From QQUD01 sp039029915 (GTDB lineage Bacteria > Chloroflexota > Anaerolineae > Promineifilales > Promineifilaceae): 16,733 nucleotides of DNA. Made by a program: the position numbers and the translations under genes. Below, piece after piece: positions 1-6,618 of the stretch. Positions within the stretch are counted from its first letter, which is position 1; each line of letters begins with the position of its first letter. The stretch covers positions 1 to 16,733 of the forward strand of contig JBCCFD010000132.1 in the NCBI GenBank assembly GCA_039029915.1, written 5' to 3'. The notes beneath the pieces were generated by a model. That model saw only the letters and a list, made by a program, of their open reading frames with translations, did not search any database and was not told the DNA's origin.

Positions 1-1
1 A

Positions 2-319
2 AAAGAATTTTATGAAAAATTGGGTTTTTCTACGATGGGCGGAAATCCAGAACACAACTATCTCATCATGAAAAATGGAGAGCATGTGATTGGGCTTTTC
101 CAAGGCATGTTTGATAAGAACATTCTGACGTTTAATCCAGGGTGGGATCAAAGCGCTCAGAATACGGAAAGCTTTACCGATGTTCGTGAAATTCAAAAAG
201 CACTTCGTGAACAGGGCATCAGTTTTGAGCAAGAAGCGGATGAAAGCAGTGAAGGGCCAGCCAGTTTTGTGATTGTTGATCCGGATGGGAATCCGATTTT
301 AGTGGATCAGCACCGTTAG
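2..319 (+). CDS. VOC (glyoxalase/bleomycin-resistance fold) family protein, 5' end outside window
   Basis: The reading frame is open from base 2 and begins with residues KEFYEKLGFST, the typical first helix and strand of a vicinal-oxygen-chelate module, so the real start lies before the window. The protein ends in FVIVDPDGNPILVDQHR, the usual C-terminal VOC strand (DPDGNPI). The visible 105 residues make up most of one beta-alpha-beta-beta-beta domain pair. VOC proteins bind a divalent metal and act as lyases, isomerases, dioxygenases or antibiotic-binding proteins; nothing here fixes the substrate. The TTG at position 20 falls inside the conserved EKLGF segment and is not a believable start. 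No terminator-like hairpin is visible after the stop. The fold assignment is fairly sure and the function is unknown. Confidence 0.75.
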   Translation, partial: KEFYEKLGFSTMGGNPEHNYLIMKNGEHVIGLFQGMFDKNILTFNPGWDQSAQNTESFTDVREIQKALREQGISFEQEADESSEGPASFVIVDPDGNPILVDQHR

Positions 320-429
320 GGAGGGGATAGTAAAGAGAAAAGGGCAGGGTGTGTGAGTGATGGCGTGTAGAGTAGGGCACTTGCAAAAACGGCGCACAAC
401 CTCAATACACGCTACTTGCAATCTGCACC

Positions 430-477
430 TTGCGCCATTGCCACTTTGCGTCCCCGCCGCTTTGCGACTTTACCCCT
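430..477. repeat. Three degenerate 16-bp tandem units (TTGCG-led)
   Basis: Units begin with TTGCG at 430, 446 and 462, exactly 16 bp apart, and end in a CC-rich CCnCT/CCCCT segment. Two looser TTGCA copies lie upstream at 381 and 416. The array sits in the 183-bp gap between the VOC gene and the alkylation repair gene, shortly before the latter's start at 503. It may be a decayed minisatellite or chance. No promoter with two clear boxes is visible in this gap. Confidence 0.3.
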
Positions 478-502
478 ATTACTTGTAACCCCACGGAGGT
501 AC

Positions 503-1636
503 ATGAAAGCTGAAACCACATTTTCTTTAAAAGACCAGTTGTTTAATCAGGAGAAGGTTGAATATTTGGCTGGATTATTTACGGCCGTTTATCCACAATT
601 TCAGGCGGATGAATTTATAAGACAGACGGTTGTGGCCTTCCCAGACTTAGAGCTCAAGCAGCGGATTGACCATATTTCTGATACGCTTCATGCGTATTTG
701 CCTAATCAATATCCTGATGCGCTGGATATCATTTTGAAGGCGCTGCCACCAGAACTTGATCCAACTAAAACGGATGATGATTTCGGTGATTTTATACTCT
801 CACCGCTCTCCCAATTTGTGGCGACCTACGGTTGCACGGCCGAATTTGTAACCATCTCTTTGCGCGCGTTAAAAGCGATTACAAAGCGGTTCTCGGCTGA
901 AGGTCCGATTCGGAATTTTATTAACGATTTCCCTGACCAAACGATGGCGTTTTTAAAAAAGTGCGCTAAAGATAGTAATTATCACGTTCGGCGACTGGCC
1001 AGTGAGGGGACACGGCCGAAATTGCCCTGGGCGCAAAAGCTGGTGATTGATTATAAACGGCCGTTGCCCATCCTCGATCTTCTCTTCGCAGATAAAACAA
1101 GATACGTGACGCGTTCAGTTGCCAACCACCTCAACGACATTAGCAAGGTTGATCCAGACCTTGTGATTGAAACCCTGACGCGCTGGCAGAAAACAGGCCT
1201 TCAGAACGAGAAAGAGATGGCTTTCGTGACGAAGCACAGCCTGCGGACGTTGGTGAAGAAGGGCAATATGGCTGCATTTAAGCTGCTGGGGTTTGGCGAG
1301 ACACCAAATATTTCAATCACGAAATTTGAGAGCAGTACGCCGACGGTCAAAGTAGGGGATGCATTTTTATTTAACCTCGCCTTTACGTCCAACAAAAAGC
1401 AGAATTTAATCGTCGATTACATGATGACCTTCGCAACCGATGGGAACAAAGCCGGGCAGAAGGTGTTTAAGCTGAAACAGCTTGAGCTAGAAGCGGGGCA
1501 AACGGTTGCACTAAAGAAAAAACACCCCATGAAGCTAATGACCACGCGACGCTTGTATGAAGGTGAGCATCGGATCACTTTGCAAATCAATGGACAATCG
1601 TTTGGTGAGCTTTCATTTGACTTAATTTCTGAATGA
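503..1636 (+). CDS. alkC: AlkC-like DNA alkylation repair glycosylase (HEAT repeats plus C-terminal Ig-like domain)
   Basis: The first ~265 residues are helical HEAT-like repeats. They carry the family signature YHVRRLASEGTRPKLPW at about residues 160-176 and RSVANHLNDI at about 204-213, typical of the COG4335/AlkC branch of the AlkC/AlkD glycosylases. These excise N3-methylated purines and related cationic lesions from DNA without base flipping. Residues ~268-377 are beta-rich and fit the Ig-like C-terminal domain described in some AlkC proteins. I chose ATG 503 because GGAGG lies at 495-499; the frame is open back to TTG 416, but that would add a 29-residue Arg/Pro-rich tail encoded by repeat DNA. 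It is a stand-alone gene that converges on the serine hydrolase gene. It contains ACGGCCGT at 581 and 1057. The family call is confident; the exact substrate is inferred. Confidence 0.82.
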   Translation: MKAETTFSLKDQLFNQEKVEYLAGLFTAVYPQFQADEFIRQTVVAFPDLELKQRIDHISDTLHAYLPNQYPDALDIILKALPPELDPTKTDDDFGDFILSPLSQFVATYGCTAEFVTISLRALKAITKRFSAEGPIRNFINDFPDQTMAFLKKCAKDSNYHVRRLASEGTRPKLPWAQKLVIDYKRPLPILDLLFADKTRYVTRSVANHLNDISKVDPDLVIETLTRWQKTGLQNEKEMAFVTKHSLRTLVKKGNMAAFKLLGFGETPNISITKFESSTPTVKVGDAFLFNLAFTSNKKQNLIVDYMMTFATDGNKAGQKVFKLKQLELEAGQTVALKKKHPMKLMTTRRLYEGEHRITLQINGQSFGELSFDLISE

Positions 1637-1642
1637 TATTTA

Positions 1643-1696
1643 TGCAAACCTGTCAGGTCCGTAGGTATTTGCAAACCTGTCAGGTCCGTAGGTATT
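1643..1696 (+). repeat. Perfect 27-bp tandem direct repeat (two copies)
   Basis: Copy one is 1643-1669 and copy two is 1670-1696, identical over 27 bp. Each holds the core AAACCTGTCAGGTC, itself an imperfect palindrome (ACCTGtCAGGT). The pair lies directly after the alkC stop, in the convergent gap before the serine hydrolase stop. Confidence 0.9.
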
Positions 1697-1732
1697 AGAA
1701 GTTTAAGATTTGAATCGAGACCTGACAGGTTT
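1646..1732. terminator. Bidirectional terminator-like inverted repeat between convergent genes
   Basis: AAACCTGTCAGGTC (1646-1659, repeated at 1673-1686) has its exact 14-bp reverse complement GACCTGACAGGTTT at 1719-1732, followed by TT. Either upstream copy can pair with the single downstream copy, giving two alternative stems of 14 bp. The position between the stops of two convergent genes fits a shared terminator. The T tract is short, so an intrinsic terminator is probable rather than certain. It could equally be a member of a dispersed intergenic repeat family. Confidence 0.6.
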
Positions 1733-1746
1733 TGGTGAAGGGTGTG

Positions 1747-2943
1747 CTACCTTGCGTAACGGGGAAGCTTTTCAAACTGATTGGCTAACGCTCCCGAGAG
1801 AAGTGAGAAACCTGTGTCGGTGCCGTAGAATATTTCCTGGCCAATAAGATTACGGCCGATTTTGTTGGCCAGCACAATAACCACCAGCCGATTTTCAGAC
1901 TGCTCTTTTTCCCGCACCATCAGCATGATAGCATTTTGTGAGTCCGTGCTGCCGTCGTGCCAAATCAGGGATTCAGTATCTGAAAGCTCCTCAACGACCC
2001 AGCCATACCCGTAATACGTGTCTCCATTGGCGTACTCCTTGACGTGAGGCGTAAACATCATATCAAGTGATGATTCTTGAATGAGTGTGCCATCGTTAAG
2101 CGCTTTTTGATAAGCAAACAAATCGCCAACCGTTGTAAGTACCCCGCCAAACCCCAATAACCCCCAGTAAGGACCGGGTCGCGTGGCGGCTGATCCCATT
2201 GAATCGTTCCCGTTATAGCCCGTGGCGACAACTTCACTATCCCATTGCGGATCATTATAGTATCCGGTCCGTATCATGCCGGCTGGTTCAAAGATATTTT
2301 CGGCCATGTACTGGGTAAATGGCGTTCCTGAAACCTTCTCAACAATGGCGGCCAAAAGACCAAAGCCGGTATCTGAGTATAAATATTCTTCACCGGGTTG
2401 AAGTTCTAATTCCGCATTGAAAGCAAGCTGTTCGGCTTCGGTTCGACTGGTTTCTACAAAATCCCCTTGATAAACGTATTGAGGCAGACCGGATGAATGG
2501 GTCATTAACTGATGGAGGGTAATGGTTGATTTATCAGTGGGCACATTTTCAAAGATTTCCCTCAATGTGTTGTCAAGCTGAAGCTTTTCTGCCTCTATTA
2601 GCTGCAGGATAGCAACGGCCGTAAACTGCTTGGAAAGCGAGCCCGAATCAAAGATCGTTTCGGCCGAATTTTGAATTTGCGCCGCCTCATCTGCAAAATT
2701 GTGACCCTGCTCATAAAGGATCTGACCGTCTCTGGCAATTAGAATGGCCCCCGTAAATCCCTTCCCTTCTAGTTGTGCAACGTATGCTTCAATTTCCATG
2801 GATAATTGCTCGCTGGTTTTGGAAACGGCCGTTTCCTGCCTATTTGAGGAAGATGACTCTGAAAAATTGGTGCAGCTAGATAAAACAATAGCCAAACTGA
2901 TTAGGTATAAAATAATTATTCTTCGGGTGTGAAAACTTGTCAC
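1747..2943 (-). CDS. Lipoprotein serine hydrolase, class C beta-lactamase/penicillin-binding-protein fold
   Basis: Residues 1-24 form a lipoprotein signal peptide (HTRR, hydrophobic stretch, lipobox LSSC with Cys24), so the enzyme is probably anchored outside the cytoplasmic membrane. The three active-site motifs of the beta-lactamase class C / Pfam Beta-lactamase family are in order: SLSK at 102-105 (nucleophile Ser102, Lys105), YSD at 189-191 (replacing YxN), and HDG at 329-331 (replacing KTG). This pattern is typical of esterase or peptidase-like members rather than true beta-lactamases. The 398-residue length is normal. The start is GTG 2943, with AGGAG about 6 bases upstream. Codons for residues 39-41 and ~108-110 carry ACGGCCGT palindromes (2825, 2615), the first within the low-constraint linker just after the lipobox. 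The substrate is unknown. Confidence 0.85.
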   Translation of the reverse strand: MTSFHTRRIIILYLISLAIVLSSCTNFSESSSSNRQETAVSKTSEQLSMEIEAYVAQLEGKGFTGAILIARDGQILYEQGHNFADEAAQIQNSAETIFDSGSLSKQFTAVAILQLIEAEKLQLDNTLREIFENVPTDKSTITLHQLMTHSSGLPQYVYQGDFVETSRTEAEQLAFNAELELQPGEEYLYSDTGFGLLAAIVEKVSGTPFTQYMAENIFEPAGMIRTGYYNDPQWDSEVVATGYNGNDSMGSAATRPGPYWGLLGFGGVLTTVGDLFAYQKALNDGTLIQESSLDMMFTPHVKEYANGDTYYGYGWVVEELSDTESLIWHDGSTDSQNAIMLMVREKEQSENRLVVIVLANKIGRNLIGQEIFYGTDTGFSLLSGALANQFEKLPRYAR

Positions 2944-3011
2944 AAGATACTCCTTCTGTTGTTAATTAAATAAGTGTGACACGTTTACGTTCCTCTTCGA
3001 TTTCAAATTGG

Positions 3012-3040
3012 TTACAACTCCGTAATGGCTTTGGTAAAAT
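3012..3040 (+). promoter_or_regulatory. Candidate sigma-70 type promoter for the yciI-to-alditol-oxidase operon
   Basis: TTACAA (3012-3017) is followed after 17 bp by TAAAAT (3035-3040), a good -10 match with a weak -35. Transcription would begin near 3047 and give a short leader of about 28 nt carrying AGGAG at 3067-3071 before ATG 3075. It lies in the divergent gap with the serine hydrolase. This is a by-eye match only. Confidence 0.35.
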
Positions 3041-3074
3041 AAGGCAATCAAAATTTACTGTTTTTTAGGAGAAT

Positions 3075-3371
3075 ATGAATATTAAGCATATCGTCTTTCA
3101 TAAACCGGGACCCAACTGGAAAGAAGGCATTGGCTTTCGGGAACAACCTAGCGTAATCGAACACGTTCAACATTACGCTAAATTACACGAGTCTGGCCAA
3201 TTGTATAAAGGCGGGCCGTTCACTGACGCTGATTCGGGTGGTATGATGATTGCTGATCAATCCATGAGCCGAGACGCGCTTGAAAAATTTGCCAGTGAAG
3301 ACCCTGCAGTCATTGGTGGGCTACTCACATTTGAGGTGAAGAGCTGGTATATTGCGATGGAGCAGCCTTGA
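3075..3371 (+). CDS. YciI-like (dimeric alpha+beta barrel) protein
   Basis: This 98-residue protein has the YciI layout: an N-terminal strand ending HIVFHKPGP, the helix EHVQHYAKLHESGQLYKGGPF (about residues 29-49) with His30, the acidic turn DADSGGM and a closing SWYIAMEQ strand. YciI family members are small ferredoxin-like barrels with a His/Asp pair whose chemistry is poorly defined; many sit beside redox enzymes. The ATG has AGGAG unusually close (three bases). The TGA stop overlaps the next gene's ATG by one base (TGATG), so the two are probably translationally coupled. It is the first gene of the plus-strand cluster that runs to the alditol oxidase. It carries no ACGGCCGT site. The family call is good and the function is unknown. 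Confidence 0.8.
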   Translation: MNIKHIVFHKPGPNWKEGIGFREQPSVIEHVQHYAKLHESGQLYKGGPFTDADSGGMMIADQSMSRDALEKFASEDPAVIGGLLTFEVKSWYIAMEQP

Positions 3372-4105
3372 TGAATGATTTGTCTGGTCAGGTGGCCGTC
3401 ATAACTGGGGCTGGGCGCGGCATTGGAAAAGGGATTGCGTTAGCCTATGCTGAGGCAGGAGCAGCCGTAATCTGTGCCGCCAGAACCTTTCATGAAGTTG
3501 AACAGACGGCAAATGAGATAAAGAATGCTGGCGGTAAGGCCTCCGCTTTTGTGGTTGATGTGACGGATTTTGAAACGGCCGTTTCCCTTTTTCAACATGC
3601 TCATAACAATTTTGGTGGCGTGGATATTGTCCTAATTAACGCTGGGGTGTCGCATAGTCAACAGAGCGTTGAAGAAAGTGACCCCAAGATTTGGGCAGAA
3701 GTGATTCAAATTAATTTAATGGGAGCGTACCACACTGCTAAGGCGGCTATTCCTCATTTAAAAGAACGAGGCGGCGGGAAAATTTTGCTGATGGGCTCAG
3801 GTTTAGGTCATAAAGGAATTCCAAATCGCTCTGCTTATTCAAGTTCAAAAGCGGGTTTGTGGATGCTGACGCGCGTCTTAGCCCAAGAGCTTGCTCCATA
3901 TAGCATCAGCGTTAATGAAATTATTCCCGGTCCGGTTCGTACAGAGATGACGCCTGGCACTGATGGAGAAATTCGCGGAACGCTTGGGCTAGGGGAGTGG
4001 GTCAAAGCACCTAAAGATGTTGCCCCGTTGGCCCTCTTTTTAGCCACTCAACCAAATGGCGGCCCAACCGCCCAAAGTTTTAGCTTAATGCGTCGGGATG
4101 GATAA
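3371..4105 (+). CDS. Classical short-chain dehydrogenase/reductase (FabG-like)
   Basis: This 244-residue classical SDR has a complete motif set: TGAGRGIG at 12-19 (NAD(P)-binding glycine motif), INAGVS near 89-94, Asn115, the catalytic Ser143, and YSSSK at Tyr156/Lys160. The PGPVRTEM segment after strand 6 is also typical. Such enzymes interconvert alcohols and ketones using NAD(P)H. The C terminus ends SFSLMRRDG rather than the common NVDGG. The frame is open from TTG 3368, but ATG 3371 overlapping the preceding TGA is the better start. Being coupled to the YciI-like gene and upstream of an alditol oxidase, it may act on the same polyol or sugar substrates; that is inference. It contains ACGGCCGT at 3575 as Thr-Ala-Val. 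Confidence 0.85.
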   Translation: MNDLSGQVAVITGAGRGIGKGIALAYAEAGAAVICAARTFHEVEQTANEIKNAGGKASAFVVDVTDFETAVSLFQHAHNNFGGVDIVLINAGVSHSQQSVEESDPKIWAEVIQINLMGAYHTAKAAIPHLKERGGGKILLMGSGLGHKGIPNRSAYSSSKAGLWMLTRVLAQELAPYSISVNEIIPGPVRTEMTPGTDGEIRGTLGLGEWVKAPKDVAPLALFLATQPNGGPTAQSFSLMRRDG

Positions 4106-4162
4106 TTGCTTTATTGTGCCAACAAGATTTTTATTTTGAAACTTTGGAGCACCTAATTTGAT

Positions 4163-4930
4163 ATGAATGAAGATGCCCTGATAAACGGCCGTAAAAAATT
4201 TTTCTTTACCAATCCTTCTTGGTACTCTAAGCAAGCAGACGTTGAAGACGGTGCTGGTGAAAAACTGTTTTGTGCTGTACGGCAAGAGAACAGTTTGCAA
4301 AACACGAGTGCGGCCATCTGGGGTTTAGTTGGCGGAGGCGCAATAGCCATTCTCTGTTTGGGGGTTTTCGGGCTGACATTAAATAGCAGGTTAGCTGCCT
4401 TTATTTTGGCCATATTGTTTGGCTTAGCCTTTTATTTCTGGATAGCTTTATCACAGTATAAGCCGAGGCATTTCTATATTTATGATTATGAAACAAAATC
4501 AAAGCTACTTTTAGAAATTCGCGAGATGGATAAAGTGGGATTTCCCAAAGCTCATTTCGGAATTTATCGAAAGGGTTTGACGATCGGGCTTGCTGAATCG
4601 GGTCAATTGGTTGGCGGGTGGCGGTTTAAAAACCCAGATGGCTCTCTCCTTTGCACCACAAAAAGAGTGCCTGCCTATGAGACCGTTGGATTTTGGGGGG
4701 CATTGACAAAGCAGGGGCGGCCGCAGATTGCTGTCTACGACGGACAACCGCACGGAACGCAGCTCGGTGTTTTTTTGATAAAAAGAAACTGGGCAGATAG
4801 AACCATGCTTGATTTGTCAATTGATTCTAGCCATACGATAGATCCATGGATTATCTTGGGGATTGGTGTCCTGATGAATTATTTTTCAGGCCATGAAAAC
4901 CATGTTGATTCTAGCGGTGGCGGCGAATAA
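4163..4930 (+). CDS. Two-TM membrane protein with possible scramblase/LURP-like beta domain
   Basis: This 255-residue protein has a soluble N terminus, then hydrophobic helices at about 50-72 and 77-97 joined by a short turn. A beta-rich C-terminal half follows: repeated short strands with 'x-D-x-x-G/K' turns (FYIYDYETKSKLL, WRFKNPDGSLL, IAVYDGQPHG), and a final hydrophobic segment WIILGIGVLMNYF at about 229-241 preceded by Asp. This run of strands closed by one hydrophobic helix resembles the tubby/phospholipid-scramblase/LURP-one fold, but I see no decisive motif. It ends in a Gly-rich SSGGGE tail. ATG 4163 is preceded only by a distant TGGAG, so the start is less certain. It lies 57 bp after the SDR and 15 bp before the alditol oxidase and is probably cotranscribed with them. 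It contains ACGGCCGT at 4185 as Asn-Gly-Arg. Confidence 0.6.
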   Translation: MNEDALINGRKKFFFTNPSWYSKQADVEDGAGEKLFCAVRQENSLQNTSAAIWGLVGGGAIAILCLGVFGLTLNSRLAAFILAILFGLAFYFWIALSQYKPRHFYIYDYETKSKLLLEIREMDKVGFPKAHFGIYRKGLTIGLAESGQLVGGWRFKNPDGSLLCTTKRVPAYETVGFWGALTKQGRPQIAVYDGQPHGTQLGVFLIKRNWADRTMLDLSIDSSHTIDPWIILGIGVLMNYFSGHENHVDSSGGGE

Positions 4931-4945
4931 GTTAGGAGAGCGAAG

Positions 4946-6202
4946 ATGATGGAGCAGGCAAAAAATTGGGCAGGGAATATTGTATACCAAGCAACGGCCG
5001 TTAAATACCCAACCTCAATTGCTGAACTTCAAGAAATTGTGCGCCAGACGCCAAAACTTCGCGTGCTTGGGACGAGACATTCTTTTAACCGGATTGCCGA
5101 TACAACGGCCGTTCATATCTCCCTAGACAAACTGCCCGCTAAAATCGACTTTAACCATCAAGAAAAAACGGTGACTGTCAGTGGCAATCTGCGCTATGGT
5201 GATCTTTGTTTGGCGGTGGCGGCTGAAGGGTATGCCCTGCACAACATGGCATCTCTACCGCATATCTCCGTCGTTGGGGCAATCGGGACGGCCACACATG
5301 GCTCAGGCAGTCAAAACGGAAATTTAGCAACGGCCGTTACAGCCCTAACCTTGATAAATGCGGCGGGCGACCTGATTGAGCTCTCTCGCCAAAGAAATGG
5401 GGCACAGTTTGACGGCATGGTGGTGCATTTAGGCAATCTTGGCGTTATTGTACACGTGACGCTGGTGCTACTACCAACGTTCAGCATGCGACAGTTTGTT
5501 TATACTAATTTACCCTTTGAGAAAGTTACCACAAATTTTCAAACTGTGATGTCGTCCGCCTACTCGGTGAGTTTGTTCACCGATTGGCGCGGCGAGACGA
5601 TTAATCAACTGTGGTTAAAGGAGCGGGTTGATAGCCGTTCGGCTTTGCCACAGGAGCGTTTTTTTGATGGCGTGCTGGCAAAACGGCCGTATCACCCGAT
5701 CGATACCGCTCCCGCTGAATCGTGTACCGAACAAATGGGGGTTGTTGGTGCCTGGTTTGAAAGATTGCCCCATTTTCGCATGGACTTTACCCCTAGCTTT
5801 GGCGAAGAACTGCAGTCTGAGTATTTTGTGCCGATCGAAAGCGGGGCTGCTGCCCTCAGGGCCATCCACCAAATCCGAGACAAGATTGCCCCGCAGCTTT
5901 TCATTTCCGAAATTCGAACCGTGGCGGCTGACGGGCTGTGGCTTAGCCCTTGCTACCAACAAGATTCAGCCGCGATCCACTTTACTTGGAAGCCCAATTT
6001 GTCTGAGGTTTACAAAATTTTGCCAGAGATTGAACGTGCCTTGCTACCCTTCAGAGTACGGCCACACTGGGGAAAGCTTTTTGATTTATCAGGCAAGTAT
6101 CTGCACCATATCTATCCTAAACTAGAGGACTATCGAGCCCTTATCAAGCAATTTGACCAAAAAGGTAAATTCCAAAACGCCTTCATTCAGGAGCATATTT
6201 AG
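4946..6202 (+). CDS. aldO: Alditol (xylitol/sorbitol) oxidase, AldO-like, FAD-dependent
   Basis: The 418 residues match the length and course of Streptomyces AldO. The N-terminal FAD-binding (PCMH) domain has LGTRHSFNRIA with His45, at the position of the AldO histidine that carries covalent FAD, and NMASLPHISVVGAIGTATHGSG at about 100-121. The ALO-type C-terminal domain has SLFTDWR at 209-215, FTPSFGEELQSEY at 281-293, the catalytic SEIRTVAAD with Glu322 and Arg324, and HWGK with Lys377; AldO uses Glu320, Arg322 and Lys375. Such enzymes oxidise the C1 hydroxyl of xylitol, sorbitol and related polyols with O2, making aldose and H2O2. ATG 4946 follows AGGAGAG at 4934-4940. The 3' end overlaps the convergent phosphatase gene by 4 bp. 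It has four ACGGCCGT sites, three as Thr-Ala-Val. An alternative is another sugar-lactone oxidase, but the motif match favours AldO. Confidence 0.88.
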   Translation: MMEQAKNWAGNIVYQATAVKYPTSIAELQEIVRQTPKLRVLGTRHSFNRIADTTAVHISLDKLPAKIDFNHQEKTVTVSGNLRYGDLCLAVAAEGYALHNMASLPHISVVGAIGTATHGSGSQNGNLATAVTALTLINAAGDLIELSRQRNGAQFDGMVVHLGNLGVIVHVTLVLLPTFSMRQFVYTNLPFEKVTTNFQTVMSSAYSVSLFTDWRGETINQLWLKERVDSRSALPQERFFDGVLAKRPYHPIDTAPAESCTEQMGVVGAWFERLPHFRMDFTPSFGEELQSEYFVPIESGAAALRAIHQIRDKIAPQLFISEIRTVAADGLWLSPCYQQDSAAIHFTWKPNLSEVYKILPEIERALLPFRVRPHWGKLFDLSGKYLHHIYPKLEDYRALIKQFDQKGKFQNAFIQEHI

Positions 6203-6606
6203 CCAGCGGCCTCCTTTAAACGCGTTACGAGGTCTTTCGCATGGGCCAAAATTTTATTTCTTGAGCCTTGAAAATCATCGCTAAGCATAGGCACATCCGA
6301 CCAGTCTAAAAATTGGGTGCCTGTTGGTACAGCTTCCTTTTCAATACAGCCAATCGAAACAACAATATCTGCTGCGGCAAGCTGGCCTTCTTCTAAATGT
6401 TTTGGCTTAAAATCACTGAGGTTAAACCCTTCAGATCGCAGCAGCTGGTCTACTTTTGGATTGATAGCGGGGTCTGGTTCGGTACCCGCATTGGAAGCTG
6501 TGACGTTTAAATCAGCTTTGTTGGCTAAATCTTGAAAATAGGTCATGGCGATGACGCTTTTTGCCGCCGCGTGTGGACAGAGAAAGAGGACGTTTGTGGT
6601 GTTCAT
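6199..6606 (-). CDS. Low-molecular-weight phosphatase/ArsC-like protein with variant P-loop (CPHAAAKS)
   Basis: The 135-residue protein has the LMW phosphatase/thioredoxin-coupled arsenate reductase layout: strand VLFLC, a P-loop at the N terminus, helix, NAGTEPDPAINP (position of the 'SAGT' strand), and HLEEGQLAAADIVVSIGC. The P-loop reads C10-PHAAA-K16-S17, so the invariant CX5R arginine is lysine, and the DP general-acid loop near WSDVPM is also atypical. The fold is likely but ordinary phosphatase or arsenate reductase chemistry is doubtful. It follows chrA by 12 bp on the same strand; its ATG 6606 has AAGGAG (6615-6620) overlapping the chrA stop, so coupling is likely. It is third in a chrB-chrA-X operon. 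Its stop overlaps the alditol oxidase stop by 4 bp. Confidence 0.78.
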   Translation of the reverse strand: MNTTNVLFLCPHAAAKSVIAMTYFQDLANKADLNVTASNAGTEPDPAINPKVDQLLRSEGFNLSDFKPKHLEEGQLAAADIVVSIGCIEKEAVPTGTQFLDWSDVPMLSDDFQGSRNKILAHAKDLVTRLKEAAG

Positions 6607-6618
6607 TTTTAAATCTCC

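Noticed and set aside
416..502. Upstream TTG start extending the alkylation repair protein by 29 residues
   Set aside because: The extension is encoded by the 16-bp repeat DNA and is Arg/Pro-rich; ATG 503 has a well-placed GGAGG.
5628..6125. Long overlapping frame within the alditol oxidase gene (and similar antisense frames at 10476-10994 and 8864-9091)
   Set aside because: These are shadows of well-supported genes, with no recognisable motif, no ribosome site and unlikely composition.
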